From assembly GCF_001468225.1 (NCBI RefSeq), contig NZ_LNRU01000006.1, positions 62,001-126,000 of the forward strand: a stretch of 64,000 nt of DNA, written 5' to 3'. The position numbers and the translations under genes were made by a program. Every line of letters starts with the position of its first letter. Within the stretch, counting starts at the first letter, position 1. A model generated the notes under the pieces. That model was not told the DNA's origin. It saw only the letters and a program-made list of their open reading frames with translations, and made no database searches. This DNA is from Sphingopyxis sp. H053 (GTDB lineage Bacteria > Pseudomonadota > Alphaproteobacteria > Sphingomonadales > Sphingomonadaceae). This document shows positions 1-10,022 of this stretch, in pieces.

Positions 1-580
1 ACTCGACAGTCTGGTGCCAGCACGCGGCAGCGGCGCGTCGGGCGAACCACAGGTGACCGAACGCGTCGTCAACACGATCCTCGCCGAGATGGACGGGATC
101 GAGGAGATGCAGTCGGTGGTCGTCATCGGCGCCACCAACCGTCCGAACCTGATCGACCCGGCGTTGCTTCGTCCGGGCCGGCTCGATGAACTGATTTACG
201 TCGCGGTGCCCGACAAGGAAGGGCGCCGGCGTATCCTCGAAATCCAGACGAGCAAGATGCCGCTCGCGAAGGATGTCGACCTCGCGGTGCTCGCCGAAAA
301 GTCGGATCGCTTCACCGGTGCAGACCTCGAAGATCTGACGCGGCGTGCGGGGCTTGCCGCGCTCAAGCGCTCACTCGACAGCGACACGGTCACGATGGAG
401 GATTTCGAAGCCGCGCTGAAGGACACCCGGGCGTCGGTGACCGAAGCGATGGAAAAGGATTATGAAAAGATCCAGGGCGAGATCAAGCAGGCCGCGATGA
501 GCGTCGATCCGATCGGCTTCTTCGCGCCCGGCATGCTCAAGCCCGTGCGCGAGCGCAAGCACGACGATACGGCCGACTAA
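1..580 (+). CDS. CDC48/VCP-like AAA ATPase, C-terminal part (5' end outside window)
   Basis: The reading frame is already open at base 2 (codons for LDSLVPARG), so only the last 192 or so residues of a longer protein are present. The fragment holds the end of the Walker B region (DSL), the segment VVNTILAEMDG, the sensor-1 region [21 protein letters not shown] with the two arginine-finger positions, and the helical lid (TGADLEDLTRRAGLAALK). The motif LLRPGRLDELI is typical of the second AAA ring (D2) of CDC48/VAT proteins, which use ATP to unfold or extract cytosolic protein substrates. The tail ends in a charged stretch with FFAPGMLKP. The GTG at base 14 is only an internal valine, not the start. 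The last 4 bases overlap the convergent transporter gene. I am confident of the family; the substrate is unknown. Confidence 0.9.
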   Translation, partial: LDSLVPARGSGASGEPQVTERVVNTILAEMDGIEEMQSVVVIGATNRPNLIDPALLRPGRLDELIYVAVPDKEGRRRILEIQTSKMPLAKDVDLAVLAEKSDRFTGADLEDLTRRAGLAALKRSLDSDTVTMEDFEAALKDTRASVTEAMEKDYEKIQGEIKQAAMSVDPIGFFAPGMLKPVRERKHDDTAD

Positions 581-1893
581 AGCGGTTGTTCCTTGGGCTG
601 GTTCGGTTTCAGCGCCGACCAGCCCCACAGGACCAGCCAGCCGCAAAAGCTCGCCATCAGACCGTAAGCGGCCATCGGGTGCCAGTTATAGAGAAGCACG
701 CCGACCGCGGGCGATACGATATAGGCCGACCCGTTGATCGACGCGGTCATCCCCGCAACGCTGCCCTGATCGCGGCGCGGCACCGATAGCGATGCGCCGG
801 CGGTAAAGCCGGGGCGGAAGAGGCCGAAGCCGAGCGAGGCGAGGGCGAAGCCGATGATGATGCCGTGGAAGTCATAAGACAGGCCGGTCATCACCGTGCC
901 GAGCCCGCCGAGACTGGCGCCGCAAAGCACCGCGGTACGCGGCGACATCTTGAGCAGCGGGATCAACCCCCATTGCGACAGCAGCGTTGCGAAGGCTCCC
1001 GCCATCAATACGATCCCCGTCATCGCGGCGCCCTCGTCGGGACGCAGGCGCAAGTGCAGGCGGTCGAGGATCAGGAAGCCGATCACGCCGAGCACCATCG
1101 CTTGCGCCTGCCCGCCGAACAAGCCGGCGAGCAACCACGGCCGCACGCGCGTATCGGTCCAGCGAAGGGGAGGGGTATCGACGGCCTGATCGATGATCTG
1201 GTCCTCGGCTTCTTCGGCGGCGGTCTGCGGTGAGCCACCCGTGGTGGGATAGGAAACGATCGCGCCGCGCGCGGCATAGCGGGGCATGTCGTCGGGCAGG
1301 CGCCAGCGCAGCATGACGAGCACGCCGAGGCCGATCAGCGCAAAGACGAGCAAGGGCCCGGCGAGGCCAACGATCGGCAGGATGAAGAAGGGAGCGATTG
1401 CCGGGCCGATGACGGTACCGAGCCCGAAGGACGAGGAAACGAGCGAAAGCGCCTGCGTCCGCTGCTCGGGATCGGTGCGCGCGGCGACATAAGCCTGCAC
1501 CGCGGGGGGCGACGCCGAGCCGAAGCCGCCGTAGAGGCTGCGAAACACCGCGAAGACGATGAAGGTGACCCCCGCGGCGAGATAGCCCTGAAGTCCGGCC
1601 CAGAGAGTCAGCCCGCACAAGGCCATCGACGACAGGAAGCCGATGACGCCGAGCGCCATCAATGCCTTGCGGCCGCGCTTGTCCGACTGGCGCGCCCAAT
1701 GCGGCGCGGTGAGCACCCAGAGCAGCGCCGACCAGCTGAACGCCAGGCTGACCCAGACGTCGGGGATGCGCAATTTGGCACCGATGGAGGGCAGGATGGA
1801 TTGCATCGCGGTGTTACCCGCGGCGGCGACTAGCATCACCGCAAAGAGCACCGCCATACGGTCGGAGGGGATGGAATGCGATGTCGTCGCCAT
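577..1893 (-). CDS. MFS transporter (TetA-like, substrate unknown)
   Basis: This 438-residue protein has about 12 hydrophobic segments and the MFS loop motif between helices 2 and 3 (RQSDKRGRKALMALG, about residues 68-83), so it is a proton-coupled inner-membrane transporter of the major facilitator superfamily. The general layout resembles the TetA/multidrug-resistance branch, with a long hydrophilic loop between the two six-helix halves (about residues 205-250). No residue pattern identifies the substrate. The stop codon TAG shares bases with the TAA stop of the convergent AAA ATPase gene. The 147 bases upstream separate it divergently from the methyltransferase gene and should hold both promoters. 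Confidence 0.85.
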   Translation of the reverse strand: MATTSHSIPSDRMAVLFAVMLVAAAGNTAMQSILPSIGAKLRIPDVWVSLAFSWSALLWVLTAPHWARQSDKRGRKALMALGVIGFLSSMALCGLTLWAGLQGYLAAGVTFIVFAVFRSLYGGFGSASPPAVQAYVAARTDPEQRTQALSLVSSSFGLGTVIGPAIAPFFILPIVGLAGPLLVFALIGLGVLVMLRWRLPDDMPRYAARGAIVSYPTTGGSPQTAAEEAEDQIIDQAVDTPPLRWTDTRVRPWLLAGLFGGQAQAMVLGVIGFLILDRLHLRLRPDEGAAMTGIVLMAGAFATLLSQWGLIPLLKMSPRTAVLCGASLGGLGTVMTGLSYDFHGIIIGFALASLGFGLFRPGFTAGASLSVPRRDQGSVAGMTASINGSAYIVSPAVGVLLYNWHPMAAYGLMASFCGWLVLWGWSALKPNQPKEQPL

Positions 1894-2040
1894 GTTCGCC
1901 CCCTCCTTGGCTTTGGTCGGTAACGCCGCTTCTCCCTACACGCGGGCGCCCCGCTGTCTAGAGTCAAGACAGACTCTTTCCTTGCGCCAACGCGCCGATT
2001 TTGCCACGCCTTTGGTAACCGCAACAACGCGAAAGCCAAC

Positions 2041-2679
2041 ATGACCAATCCGCGGGCGCAGGCCCAAGAAACAAAAGCCCCGCTGACCCGCCGGGTTCGC
2101 GAGGGCGTAAAACGCTTTTTCGGACCGTGGGGCATGTTCGTCCGCGGCTTCATCAAGCATCCGGTCATGGTGGGATCGATCGTGCCGTCGTCGCCGACGC
2201 TGATCCGCCACATGCTGAAGCCCGTCGACTGGAAGAACACGAAGCTCTTCGTCGAATATGGCCCGGGCGTCGGCACATTTTGCCGCCCCATACTCGAACA
2301 TATGGCCGGCGATGCGACGCTGATCGCGATCGACACCAACGAGGATTTCATCGACTATCTGCGTAAGGACATCCGCGACAGCCGCTTCATCGCGGTCCAC
2401 GGCTCGGCCTCTGATGTCGAAGAGATCGTACGCGCGCATGGTTTCGAGCACGCCGACTATGTCCTTTCGGGCTTGCCTTTTTCGACGCTTCCCGCCGGCG
2501 TCGGCCCGGCGATTGCCGCCGCGACGCACCGCGTGCTTCGCCCCGGCGGCGCGTTCCTTGTCTATCAGTTCCGCGCTCGCGCGCGCGATTTCCTGGCCGT
2601 CCACTTCAATCGCATCGACAATGCGTTCGAATGGGTCAATGTCCCGCCCTGCTTCCTGTTCTGGGGCTGGAAGGACTAA
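2041..2679 (+). CDS. PmtA-like phospholipid N-methyltransferase family protein
   Basis: This 212-residue SAM-dependent methyltransferase has motif I at residues 71-80 (VEYGPGVGTF), an acidic ribose-binding residue at about D98, and the segment SGLPFST at about 143-149. This combination is found in the PmtA/rRNA-dimethylase-like group that methylates phosphatidylethanolamine. An N-terminal amphipathic, basic stretch (RRVREGVKRFFGPWGMF) could hold it at the inner membrane face. The gene converges on a cardiolipin-synthase-like gene with a 4-base overlap, so two phospholipid-related genes sit tail to tail. Whether the substrate is really phosphatidylethanolamine cannot be read from the sequence. 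Confidence 0.75.
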   Translation: MTNPRAQAQETKAPLTRRVREGVKRFFGPWGMFVRGFIKHPVMVGSIVPSSPTLIRHMLKPVDWKNTKLFVEYGPGVGTFCRPILEHMAGDATLIAIDTNEDFIDYLRKDIRDSRFIAVHGSASDVEEIVRAHGFEHADYVLSGLPFSTLPAGVGPAIAAATHRVLRPGGAFLVYQFRARARDFLAVHFNRIDNAFEWVNVPPCFLFWGWKD

Positions 2680-3923
2680 ACTTCCGGGTCGGGATCGCCG
2701 AGCCCGAAGTTCAATTTTCGCGACACCGTATAATCGACGATGCCGACCACGAACCAGGCGAGCGTCCAGCGGATGCGCGTCAGCCAACCGGCGCGCGCCT
2801 TGTGCGAATTCGGTGTGATGACTTCGCAATCGGACCGCATTTCCGCGACGAAACCGCGCATCTGTCGGGCAAAGCCCGCGTCGGCGATCCGCACCATTAC
2901 CTCGACGTTCACGAACAGGCTGCGCACGTCGAAATTGGCCGAACCGATATAGACGACATCATCGATGATGATCAGCTTCATGTGCAGTTTGCACGGCTGA
3001 TATTCACACACATCGGCGGATTTGCGCAGCAAATAGCCGTAGAGCAGGCGCGATGCGCCGATCGTTGCTGCATTGTCCGATTTGCCTGCCATCACGAAGC
3101 GCGCCCGCCCACGCTGCGCGACGCGTCCGAGGCGGCGGAGCATGCCCTGGCCCGGGGAAAAATAGGCCATCGCCATGTCGAGTTGGCGCGCGTTTTCGAG
3201 GTCAGCGCGCACCGCGCGGGCCCAGGGCGACAGCCGCTGGGTGGGGCCGCCGACCAGCCAGGATATCGCGCCATTGTCGATCGGCCATTCGCGGATCAGT
3301 CGCCGCAACATCAGCAGTTTGCCGTCGTTGTTGACGGTGTAATCATGGATTTCGTCGAACCATAGCGCCGCGCGTGCGATACTCGGCCCCTTGACGATCA
3401 TCCCGATGTCGAACCAGCAATCGCTGCGCGGGGGGCTCAGATAATCGTCGGCGATGTTGAAGCCGCCGGTTACCGCGACATGATCGTCGATCAGGACCAG
3501 TTTCTGGTGGTTGCGGATCAAATAGGTCGAGCGCCAGCGGCGCGAGAAAAAGGTAACGCTGCCGCCGGCTTCGCGAAGCGGCGCGAACAGGCCGTCGGGC
3601 GTGTCCCCCGACCCGAAGCTGTCGATAACCGCGCGCACGCGCACGCCGCGTTTGGCTGCGACCAGCAAGGCGTCGACGATGCGCACGCCCGCGGCGTCGC
3701 CCTCGAAAATATACATGATGATGTCGATGCTGTGCGCCGCGCCGTTGATCAGGTCGAGCAGCCGGGTCAGCCGCTCGCCGCCGTCGAAGATCAGCTCGAG
3801 CCGGTGACCAGCCACGTCCGCCGTCAGTCGTTCGGACAAGTCGACGGGTGCGCAGGCTTCGGTCATCAACCGCTCATAGGCCGGTGTCTGCAAAGCCCGC
3901 AAGGGCAGCGCTTTGATTGACAT
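2676..3923 (-). CDS. Cardiolipin synthase-like phospholipase D family protein
   Basis: This 415-residue protein contains two HKD motifs, H139-Q-K141 with D146 followed by GGFN, and H314-M-K316 with D321 followed by GSANFD. These form the paired active site of the phospholipase D superfamily. Two HKD domains with the GGFN and GSANFD extensions and no secretion signal fit the ClsB/ClsA-type cardiolipin synthases, which transfer a phosphatidyl group at the inner membrane. There are no two N-terminal transmembrane helices as in ClsA; a hydrophobic segment near the C terminus (about 384-400) may anchor it. Other PLD-family enzymes cannot be excluded. The start gives the full N-terminal region and I see no better one downstream. 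Confidence 0.8.
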   Translation of the reverse strand: MSIKALPLRALQTPAYERLMTEACAPVDLSERLTADVAGHRLELIFDGGERLTRLLDLINGAAHSIDIIMYIFEGDAAGVRIVDALLVAAKRGVRVRAVIDSFGSGDTPDGLFAPLREAGGSVTFFSRRWRSTYLIRNHQKLVLIDDHVAVTGGFNIADDYLSPPRSDCWFDIGMIVKGPSIARAALWFDEIHDYTVNNDGKLLMLRRLIREWPIDNGAISWLVGGPTQRLSPWARAVRADLENARQLDMAMAYFSPGQGMLRRLGRVAQRGRARFVMAGKSDNAATIGASRLLYGYLLRKSADVCEYQPCKLHMKLIIIDDVVYIGSANFDVRSLFVNVEVMVRIADAGFARQMRGFVAEMRSDCEVITPNSHKARAGWLTRIRWTLAWFVVGIVDYTVSRKLNFGLGDPDPEV

Positions 3924-4005
3924 CGCCCGGCGGTGCTGCTAGCGCGCAGCGCTTGCCGCCATGCCCCTTCAAAGGGCTGGCCTCTCCTATACCTAAGGAA
4001 ACAAT

Positions 4006-4350
4006 ATGGCCCGCGTTACCGTCGAGGATTGCGTCGACAAAGTTCCCAACCGTTTCGACCTGGTCCTGCTCTCCGCGCATCGCGCGCGTGAGATTTCGGG
4101 TGGTTCGGAGCTGACCGTCGACCGCGACCGCGACAAGAACCCGGTCGTCGCGCTGCGCGAGATCGCCGAACAGACCGTGCGTCCGAAGGACCTCAAGGAA
4201 ACGCTGGTCGGTTCGATGCAGAAGGTCGTCGTCGACGATGACGATACGCCCGATGAAATCAGCTCGATCAGCCGCTCGGCCGAAGCGCTTCGCCTGACCG
4301 CCGCTGCGCCGCCGCGCAGCCCCGCGGGTGGTGGCAGCGACTTCGAATAA
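4006..4350 (+). CDS. rpoZ: DNA-directed RNA polymerase omega subunit
   Basis: The 114-residue product begins [20 protein letters not shown] and contains the conserved helix around residues 16-30 ([15 protein letters not shown]), which is characteristic of the omega subunit that helps fold and retain the beta-prime subunit of RNA polymerase. The region after residue 60 is acidic and the last 20 residues are Ala/Pro/Gly-rich, as in other alphaproteobacterial forms. It is preceded by TAAGGAAACAAT, a good Shine-Dalgarno sequence at a suitable distance, and followed 24 bases later by an intrinsic terminator, so it is probably monocistronic. Identification is firm. Confidence 0.97.
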   Translation: MARVTVEDCVDKVPNRFDLVLLSAHRAREISGGSELTVDRDRDKNPVVALREIAEQTVRPKDLKETLVGSMQKVVVDDDDTPDEISSISRSAEALRLTAAAPPRSPAGGGSDFE

Positions 4351-4373
4351 GCGCTGTATAATCCGATCACCAA

Positions 4374-4402
4374 GGGGGCCGCAGGAAACTGCGGCCCTTT
4401 TT
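4374..4402 (+). terminator. Rho-independent terminator of rpoZ
   Basis: A perfect 9-bp stem (GGGCCGCAG paired with CTGCGGCCC, 4376-4384 and 4389-4397) closes a GAAA tetraloop and runs straight into five T residues at 4398-4402. Upstream purines can extend the stem by G-U pairs. It lies 24 bases after the rpoZ stop and 4 bases before the end of the convergent DUF3800 gene. Confidence 0.9.
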
Positions 4403-4405
4403 GTG

Positions 4406-5011
4406 TCAGTCGACCTCGGTCAACTCGGCAATGCGGATGGCCTTTGACGCCAGCATGGGTTCGATGATCCGCTGGATGCGATAGGCGCGCGGCGAACCGA
4501 CCGTGATATTGAACAGGCTGTTCGCGATCACGTCGGCGATCTGGACCCCGTCGCTGCGTTTGCTGTCGGCGAGCGACGCACGGCCCCATTGGCCGAGCCC
4601 CGCCTGTATCTCTTCGCGTACATGCGAAAGGATCTTCGGATCATAGCGTCCGTCGTCGATCACGACGTCGGTACAGACCCCGCCGGTTTCGGGCAGCCAG
4701 TGGCCAACCGCGCTGTTGAGCAAGGCGCCATAGAGCGCGAGGTCGCTGGGCAGCGTGCCGCCCGGGTTTTGCGCGAGCTTGTCGCGCTCGGCGACGGCCA
4801 CCCAGGCGCGGCCGCCGGCGCGATCGAAAAGCTCGAGCAGATAGGCACGCTCGACGATACTGATCCGGCTGCCTTTCAGCTCGCCGCGCAGCCCGGTCAC
4901 GCTGCGAAAGCGTGCGTGGATGTCGGCCGCGGCCTTGGGGGTCAGCATCACCGCCGAAAAGGTCATCGCGCCGGCGTTGAGGCCGCCCGATTCATCGCAA
5001 TAAATGGTCAT
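4406..5011 (-). CDS. DUF3800 domain protein
   Basis: The 201-residue protein starts with IYCDESG (residues 3-9), has an internal acidic strand VVIDDGRYD (about 115-123) and ends with the motif DGVQIADVIAN (about 163-173). This spacing of acidic residues is the pattern of DUF3800, a family with a predicted RNase H-like metal-dependent fold that is often seen near mobile or defence genes but also alone, as here. The gene begins 8 bases after the stop of the preceding secreted-protein gene on the same strand, so the two are probably co-transcribed. No partner suggests a substrate, and the nuclease role is inference from the family. Confidence 0.8.
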   Translation of the reverse strand: MTIYCDESGGLNAGAMTFSAVMLTPKAAADIHARFRSVTGLRGELKGSRISIVERAYLLELFDRAGGRAWVAVAERDKLAQNPGGTLPSDLALYGALLNSAVGHWLPETGGVCTDVVIDDGRYDPKILSHVREEIQAGLGQWGRASLADSKRSDGVQIADVIANSLFNITVGSPRAYRIQRIIEPMLASKAIRIAELTEVD

Positions 5012-5019
5012 TTAGCGGG

Positions 5020-5505
5020 TCACCGAACCCGGCCGAAAAAGGCGACCGAGCGGCTTTGCCCCGGGGCGATCGCGTCGGGCCACAGCCAGCGGACATGCGT
5101 CACATCGGCTGCGGTCGCGCGGCGGGGTGCTGCGCCATCGACGGGCACCGTCAGCGCCGCGAGTGCGCCGAACGTCTTGCCGCCGTCTGTCGAAACGCCG
5201 AAACCCGCCGTATCGGCGGTGTCGTCGAACATCAGGCCGTCGGGGATCGGATTGACCAGATTGAGCCCTGCCGCGGGGGCGGCGCCGTTGTTCGTGAAGG
5301 TGAGCGCGACGCGGACGCGGTCGCCCGGGACGACCACATCGGGTGCAACATAGGTTTTTTTCGGCGGTTGGCCGTCCGACGATGCGGTCGATTTTTCGAG
5401 TTCGATCTTGCTTGTCAACGAACCGGTTCCCTGTGCCGCCGCCGGCGGGGCGCCCGCCGCAAAAAGGGCCGCCATGGCCAGGGCATTCCACGCTTTGCCG
5501 ATCAT
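5020..5505 (-). CDS. Secreted protein with a DUF11-like Ig-fold repeat
   Basis: The product (161 residues from the chosen ATG) has an N-terminal signal sequence (AWNALAMAALFAAGAPPAAAQ) with likely cleavage after AAA. The remainder contains PGDRVRVALTFTNNGAAPAAGLNLVNPIPDGLMF, broken here as PGDRVRVALTFTNNG then NLVNPIPDGL, a pattern of the conserved-repeat DUF11 family of extracytoplasmic Ig-like domains. Its role is unknown; a cell-surface or periplasmic structural role is possible. I chose the ATG at 5505 because AGGAGA lies 7 bases upstream of it; a longer in-frame start at 5532 lacks a comparable site and would spoil the signal peptide. Confidence 0.7.
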   Translation of the reverse strand: MIGKAWNALAMAALFAAGAPPAAAQGTGSLTSKIELEKSTASSDGQPPKKTYVAPDVVVPGDRVRVALTFTNNGAAPAAGLNLVNPIPDGLMFDDTADTAGFGVSTDGGKTFGALAALTVPVDGAAPRRATAADVTHVRWLWPDAIAPGQSRSVAFFGRVR

Positions 5506-5542
5506 CGCCGTCTCCTTTGGTCCGGGTCGCACCTTTGACGCA

Positions 5543-5929
5543 TCAAACGGGACAGGGATAGCGTTTCTTCATCAGCGCATCGAACGCCGAATAGACGCTG
5601 ACCGACTTGCGTGCGGTGACGGGATAGCTGCGGAGGTGCGAAAGCCATTGATCGGGGGTCAGGCTCCCCGATTCCGGGGGGCAGCTCGTCGTCTTGCGAC
5701 CGGCGCGGCGTTCGGCATCGATGCGCGCCTTATAGCGTTTGCCCGCGGCGACCACTTCGCTCTTGAGCTGGTTTCCTTGCGGGGTCGCGAGCGCGAGCGG
5801 ACCGAGCCGTTCGAGCGACGTCGCGCGCGCGAGGAATGCCGCGACGCTCATGTCGCCCGGCGCCATCGCACAGAGGAAGGGGGCGGCGAGAAGGGGAGGC
5901 AAGATGCGCGCATATTTCCAATTGGTCAT
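5543..5929 (-). CDS. Hypothetical small exported protein
   Basis: I do not recognise the family. The product of about 128 residues begins with a short basic segment and a hydrophobic stretch (ILPPLLAAPFLCAMAPGDM) that looks like a signal peptide, followed by a helix-rich alanine/arginine-rich domain with two late cysteines (one in TTSCPPE, one in the final KRYPCPV). The two cysteines could form a disulfide in the periplasm. The gene lies between ftsH and the DUF11-like secreted protein on the same strand. The ATG at 5929 has no strong Shine-Dalgarno site; a TTG at 5953 is an alternative that would add 8 residues. Confidence 0.55.
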   Translation of the reverse strand: MTNWKYARILPPLLAAPFLCAMAPGDMSVAAFLARATSLERLGPLALATPQGNQLKSEVVAAGKRYKARIDAERRAGRKTTSCPPESGSLTPDQWLSHLRSYPVTARKSVSVYSAFDALMKKRYPCPV

Positions 5930-5977
5930 ATGCCGCAGCTTGCCCCCAGCCAATGAATAGTCCCTGAATCGAAGAGC

Positions 5978-7921
<1,944 letters not shown>

Positions 7922-8002
7922 TCGGATTCGTTCCTCAACGGCGCGGTACTGCGCTCCTATCCGCACAAGATAGGATAATCGGGTTAAATGACAATGAGGC
8001 AA

Positions 8003-9028
8003 TCAGCCCTTTTTCGCTGCTTTCCGGCGCGGCGCCGCGGAAATACGCCAGATCGTCCCTTCGAGGCCGCGCACCGCGTCGATCAAGAGCGCGCCGACCA
8101 TCGCTCGCCGCCCTTCGTGCATCGCGGCGATCACGCCGTCGAGCGAGGCACCGCGCAGCACGAGTTGCGGCGCGTTGGCGCGCAGCCGCTGCGCGACGAT
8201 GCGGCGAAACATCTCGGGCGGATAGCCATCGTCGCGGATCACCGCGATGTCCGACGCATCGGGCCAGGATGCGATCAGCCGCTCGACCGCCCAGTCGAGC
8301 GCCTCGTCGGCTTCGGCAAGCCATGCCGCCGATTTGGCGGCGGCGGCGGGGTCGAGCGCGGTCTGCGATTGAAGGGCATGGCGCAGCCGCGCCCGGTCGA
8401 AGCGATCGTCGCTGTTCGACGGATCGTCGACGAAGGGCAGGTCGTTTTCGAGCGCCAGATGGACGAGTTCGCTGCGCCGCCAGTGCAGCAGCGGGCGCAG
8501 GATGGCGCCGTTGCGCGCGCGGATCGCGGCGAGCCCGCCGACGCCGCTGCTGCGGTTGAGCCGCATGACGATCGTCTCGAGCTGATCGTCGGCATGGTGC
8601 GCCGTCACGATATGCTTGAGTTCCTTGGCTTCGCGCCATTGTTCGAGCAGGCGGTAGCGTTCGGTGCGCGCTGCGGCTTGCTGCGATCCCTTGATCGGCG
8701 TTGGCGGGCGCAGCGTCGAATGCGGGATATGCTCGCGCTTGCAAAAGCCCGCGACCATGCGCGCCTCATCGTCCGAGCCCTTGCGCAGGCCATGGTCGAC
8801 CGTCGCTGCCCAGACCTGTCCGGGCAGCAAGGACGCCATCAGCCAGAGCAGCGCCATGCTGTCGGGCCCGCCCGAAACGGCGATGCCATAATGGAGGCGG
8901 TGCCAGTCGGATCCGACGAGCGCGGCGAGATCGCCGGCCAGCCGGTCCGCGGCGTCGCGGTCAGCAACCTGCTTTTGTTTTTGCGGCGGCAGCATCGGTC
9001 CGGACATCCTGCGGCGCCTTGTCGCCAT
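8003..9028 (-). CDS. tilS: tRNA(Ile)-lysidine synthase
   Basis: The 341-residue protein carries the N-type ATP pyrophosphatase P-loop SGGPDSMAL (residues 52-60) and the downstream segments TVDHGLRKGSDDEA and HHADDQLET that define TilS. The enzyme converts C34 of the CAU-anticodon tRNA-Ile to lysidine in the cytosol, so AUA is read as Ile. It is shorter than the E. coli enzyme (about 430 residues), with a reduced C-terminal region as in other alphaproteobacterial forms. The 5' end lies inside the end of cpoB (68 bases with the ATG at 9028; 47 bases if the ATG at 9007 is used), which suggests translational coupling. Confidence 0.95.
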   Translation of the reverse strand: MATRRRRMSGPMLPPQKQKQVADRDAADRLAGDLAALVGSDWHRLHYGIAVSGGPDSMALLWLMASLLPGQVWAATVDHGLRKGSDDEARMVAGFCKREHIPHSTLRPPTPIKGSQQAAARTERYRLLEQWREAKELKHIVTAHHADDQLETIVMRLNRSSGVGGLAAIRARNGAILRPLLHWRRSELVHLALENDLPFVDDPSNSDDRFDRARLRHALQSQTALDPAAAAKSAAWLAEADEALDWAVERLIASWPDASDIAVIRDDGYPPEMFRRIVAQRLRANAPQLVLRGASLDGVIAAMHEGRRAMVGALLIDAVRGLEGTIWRISAAPRRKAAKKG

Positions 9029-9908
9029 AGACTTCGTCGAGTTCGCGGAACGCCTTGCAGGCGTCGGCCTTCCGCCCGAGCTTGTCGAGCGCGACGCCCA
9101 TATACATCAGGCTGTGCGGCGCGCGCGCGCCGCTCGGGCGATCTTTGTAATTATTGTAAAAAGCGACCGCGGCGAGGCTCGGCTTGCCTTCGTCGAGATA
9201 GGAGCGGCCGAGCAAATTCTGCGCAAAGCTCGCTTGGCTGCTCTTTGGCCATTTGGTAACGACGGTCTTCAGCTGCGCCTGCGCTTCGGGATAGAGCTTC
9301 GCTTCCCACAGGCGATAGCCATAGTCGTACGCGTCCTTGGTTTCGTTGCCGCTTGCGGGAACCTCGACCTTCTTGACGAGCGCGAGCCGCGCGGCGTCGG
9401 TAGTCGCGGGCTTGGCCGCCGGCTTGTCGGCGGGTTTCTTCACCGGGGTTGCCGCGACCGTGGTCGTCGCTGCCGGCGGCTTCACCGTCGGGGCGAGGCC
9501 GGCGGGCGTCGCGGTCGGCGCCGACACCGCCGCCGGATCGGCGAAGCGCTTGTCCATTTCGGCCTTGTACGCGGTGAACTGCTTTTCGAGTTCGCGGAGA
9601 TGGAAGGCATTTTGTTCGGTCTGGCCGGTCAATGCCTGTAGCTGCGATTCGAGCGCATCGACGCGCGCGGTCAGGTCGATCACCGGGGCGTTGGTGCGCG
9701 CGCGCTCTCCGGGGGTGTTGTCGGGAGCAATCTCGCCCTCAAAGAAGGTCGGGCTGCCGCCGGGGAAAACCGACCGCTGCACCGCGCGCATTTCCTTTTC
9801 GAGCCGTTCGACCCGCTTGACGACGCCATTGTCCTGCGCCGCCACGGGCATCGCCGCGACGAGCGCAATTGTTGCCGCTCCCAGGAAAGTGATCTGACGC
9901 ATCATCAT
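8961..9908 (-). CDS. cpoB: Cell division coordinator CpoB (YbgF), TPR protein
   Basis: The 315-residue product has a signal peptide ending in PVAAQ (about residue 25), a coiled-coil trimerisation region (about 28-45 and 75-110), a long Pro/Ala/Thr/Lys linker, and a C-terminal set of tetratricopeptide repeats (about 190-315, beginning DAYDYGYRLWEAKLYPEAQ). This is the arrangement of CpoB/YbgF, the periplasmic partner of TolA that coordinates outer-membrane constriction with septal peptidoglycan synthesis. The order cpoB-tilS-ftsH is the one usually found downstream of tol-pal in alphaproteobacteria. Three ATG codons follow one another at the 5' end, so the exact start may vary by one or two residues. 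Confidence 0.92.
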   Translation of the reverse strand: MMMRQITFLGAATIALVAAMPVAAQDNGVVKRVERLEKEMRAVQRSVFPGGSPTFFEGEIAPDNTPGERARTNAPVIDLTARVDALESQLQALTGQTEQNAFHLRELEKQFTAYKAEMDKRFADPAAVSAPTATPAGLAPTVKPPAATTTVAATPVKKPADKPAAKPATTDAARLALVKKVEVPASGNETKDAYDYGYRLWEAKLYPEAQAQLKTVVTKWPKSSQASFAQNLLGRSYLDEGKPSLAAVAFYNNYKDRPSGARAPHSLMYMGVALDKLGRKADACKAFRELDEVYGDKAPQDVRTDAAAAKTKAGC

Positions 9909-10022
9909 CTGCCGTTAGGTCCCCACTAATTAACCATTTCGTTGCTCATAACGCGGCAAAGCACGGCAGCGCAAACCCATTTCGGTGCACTGCCGCTCGA
10001 GCCGGCCCGAATGATCGGCGGT

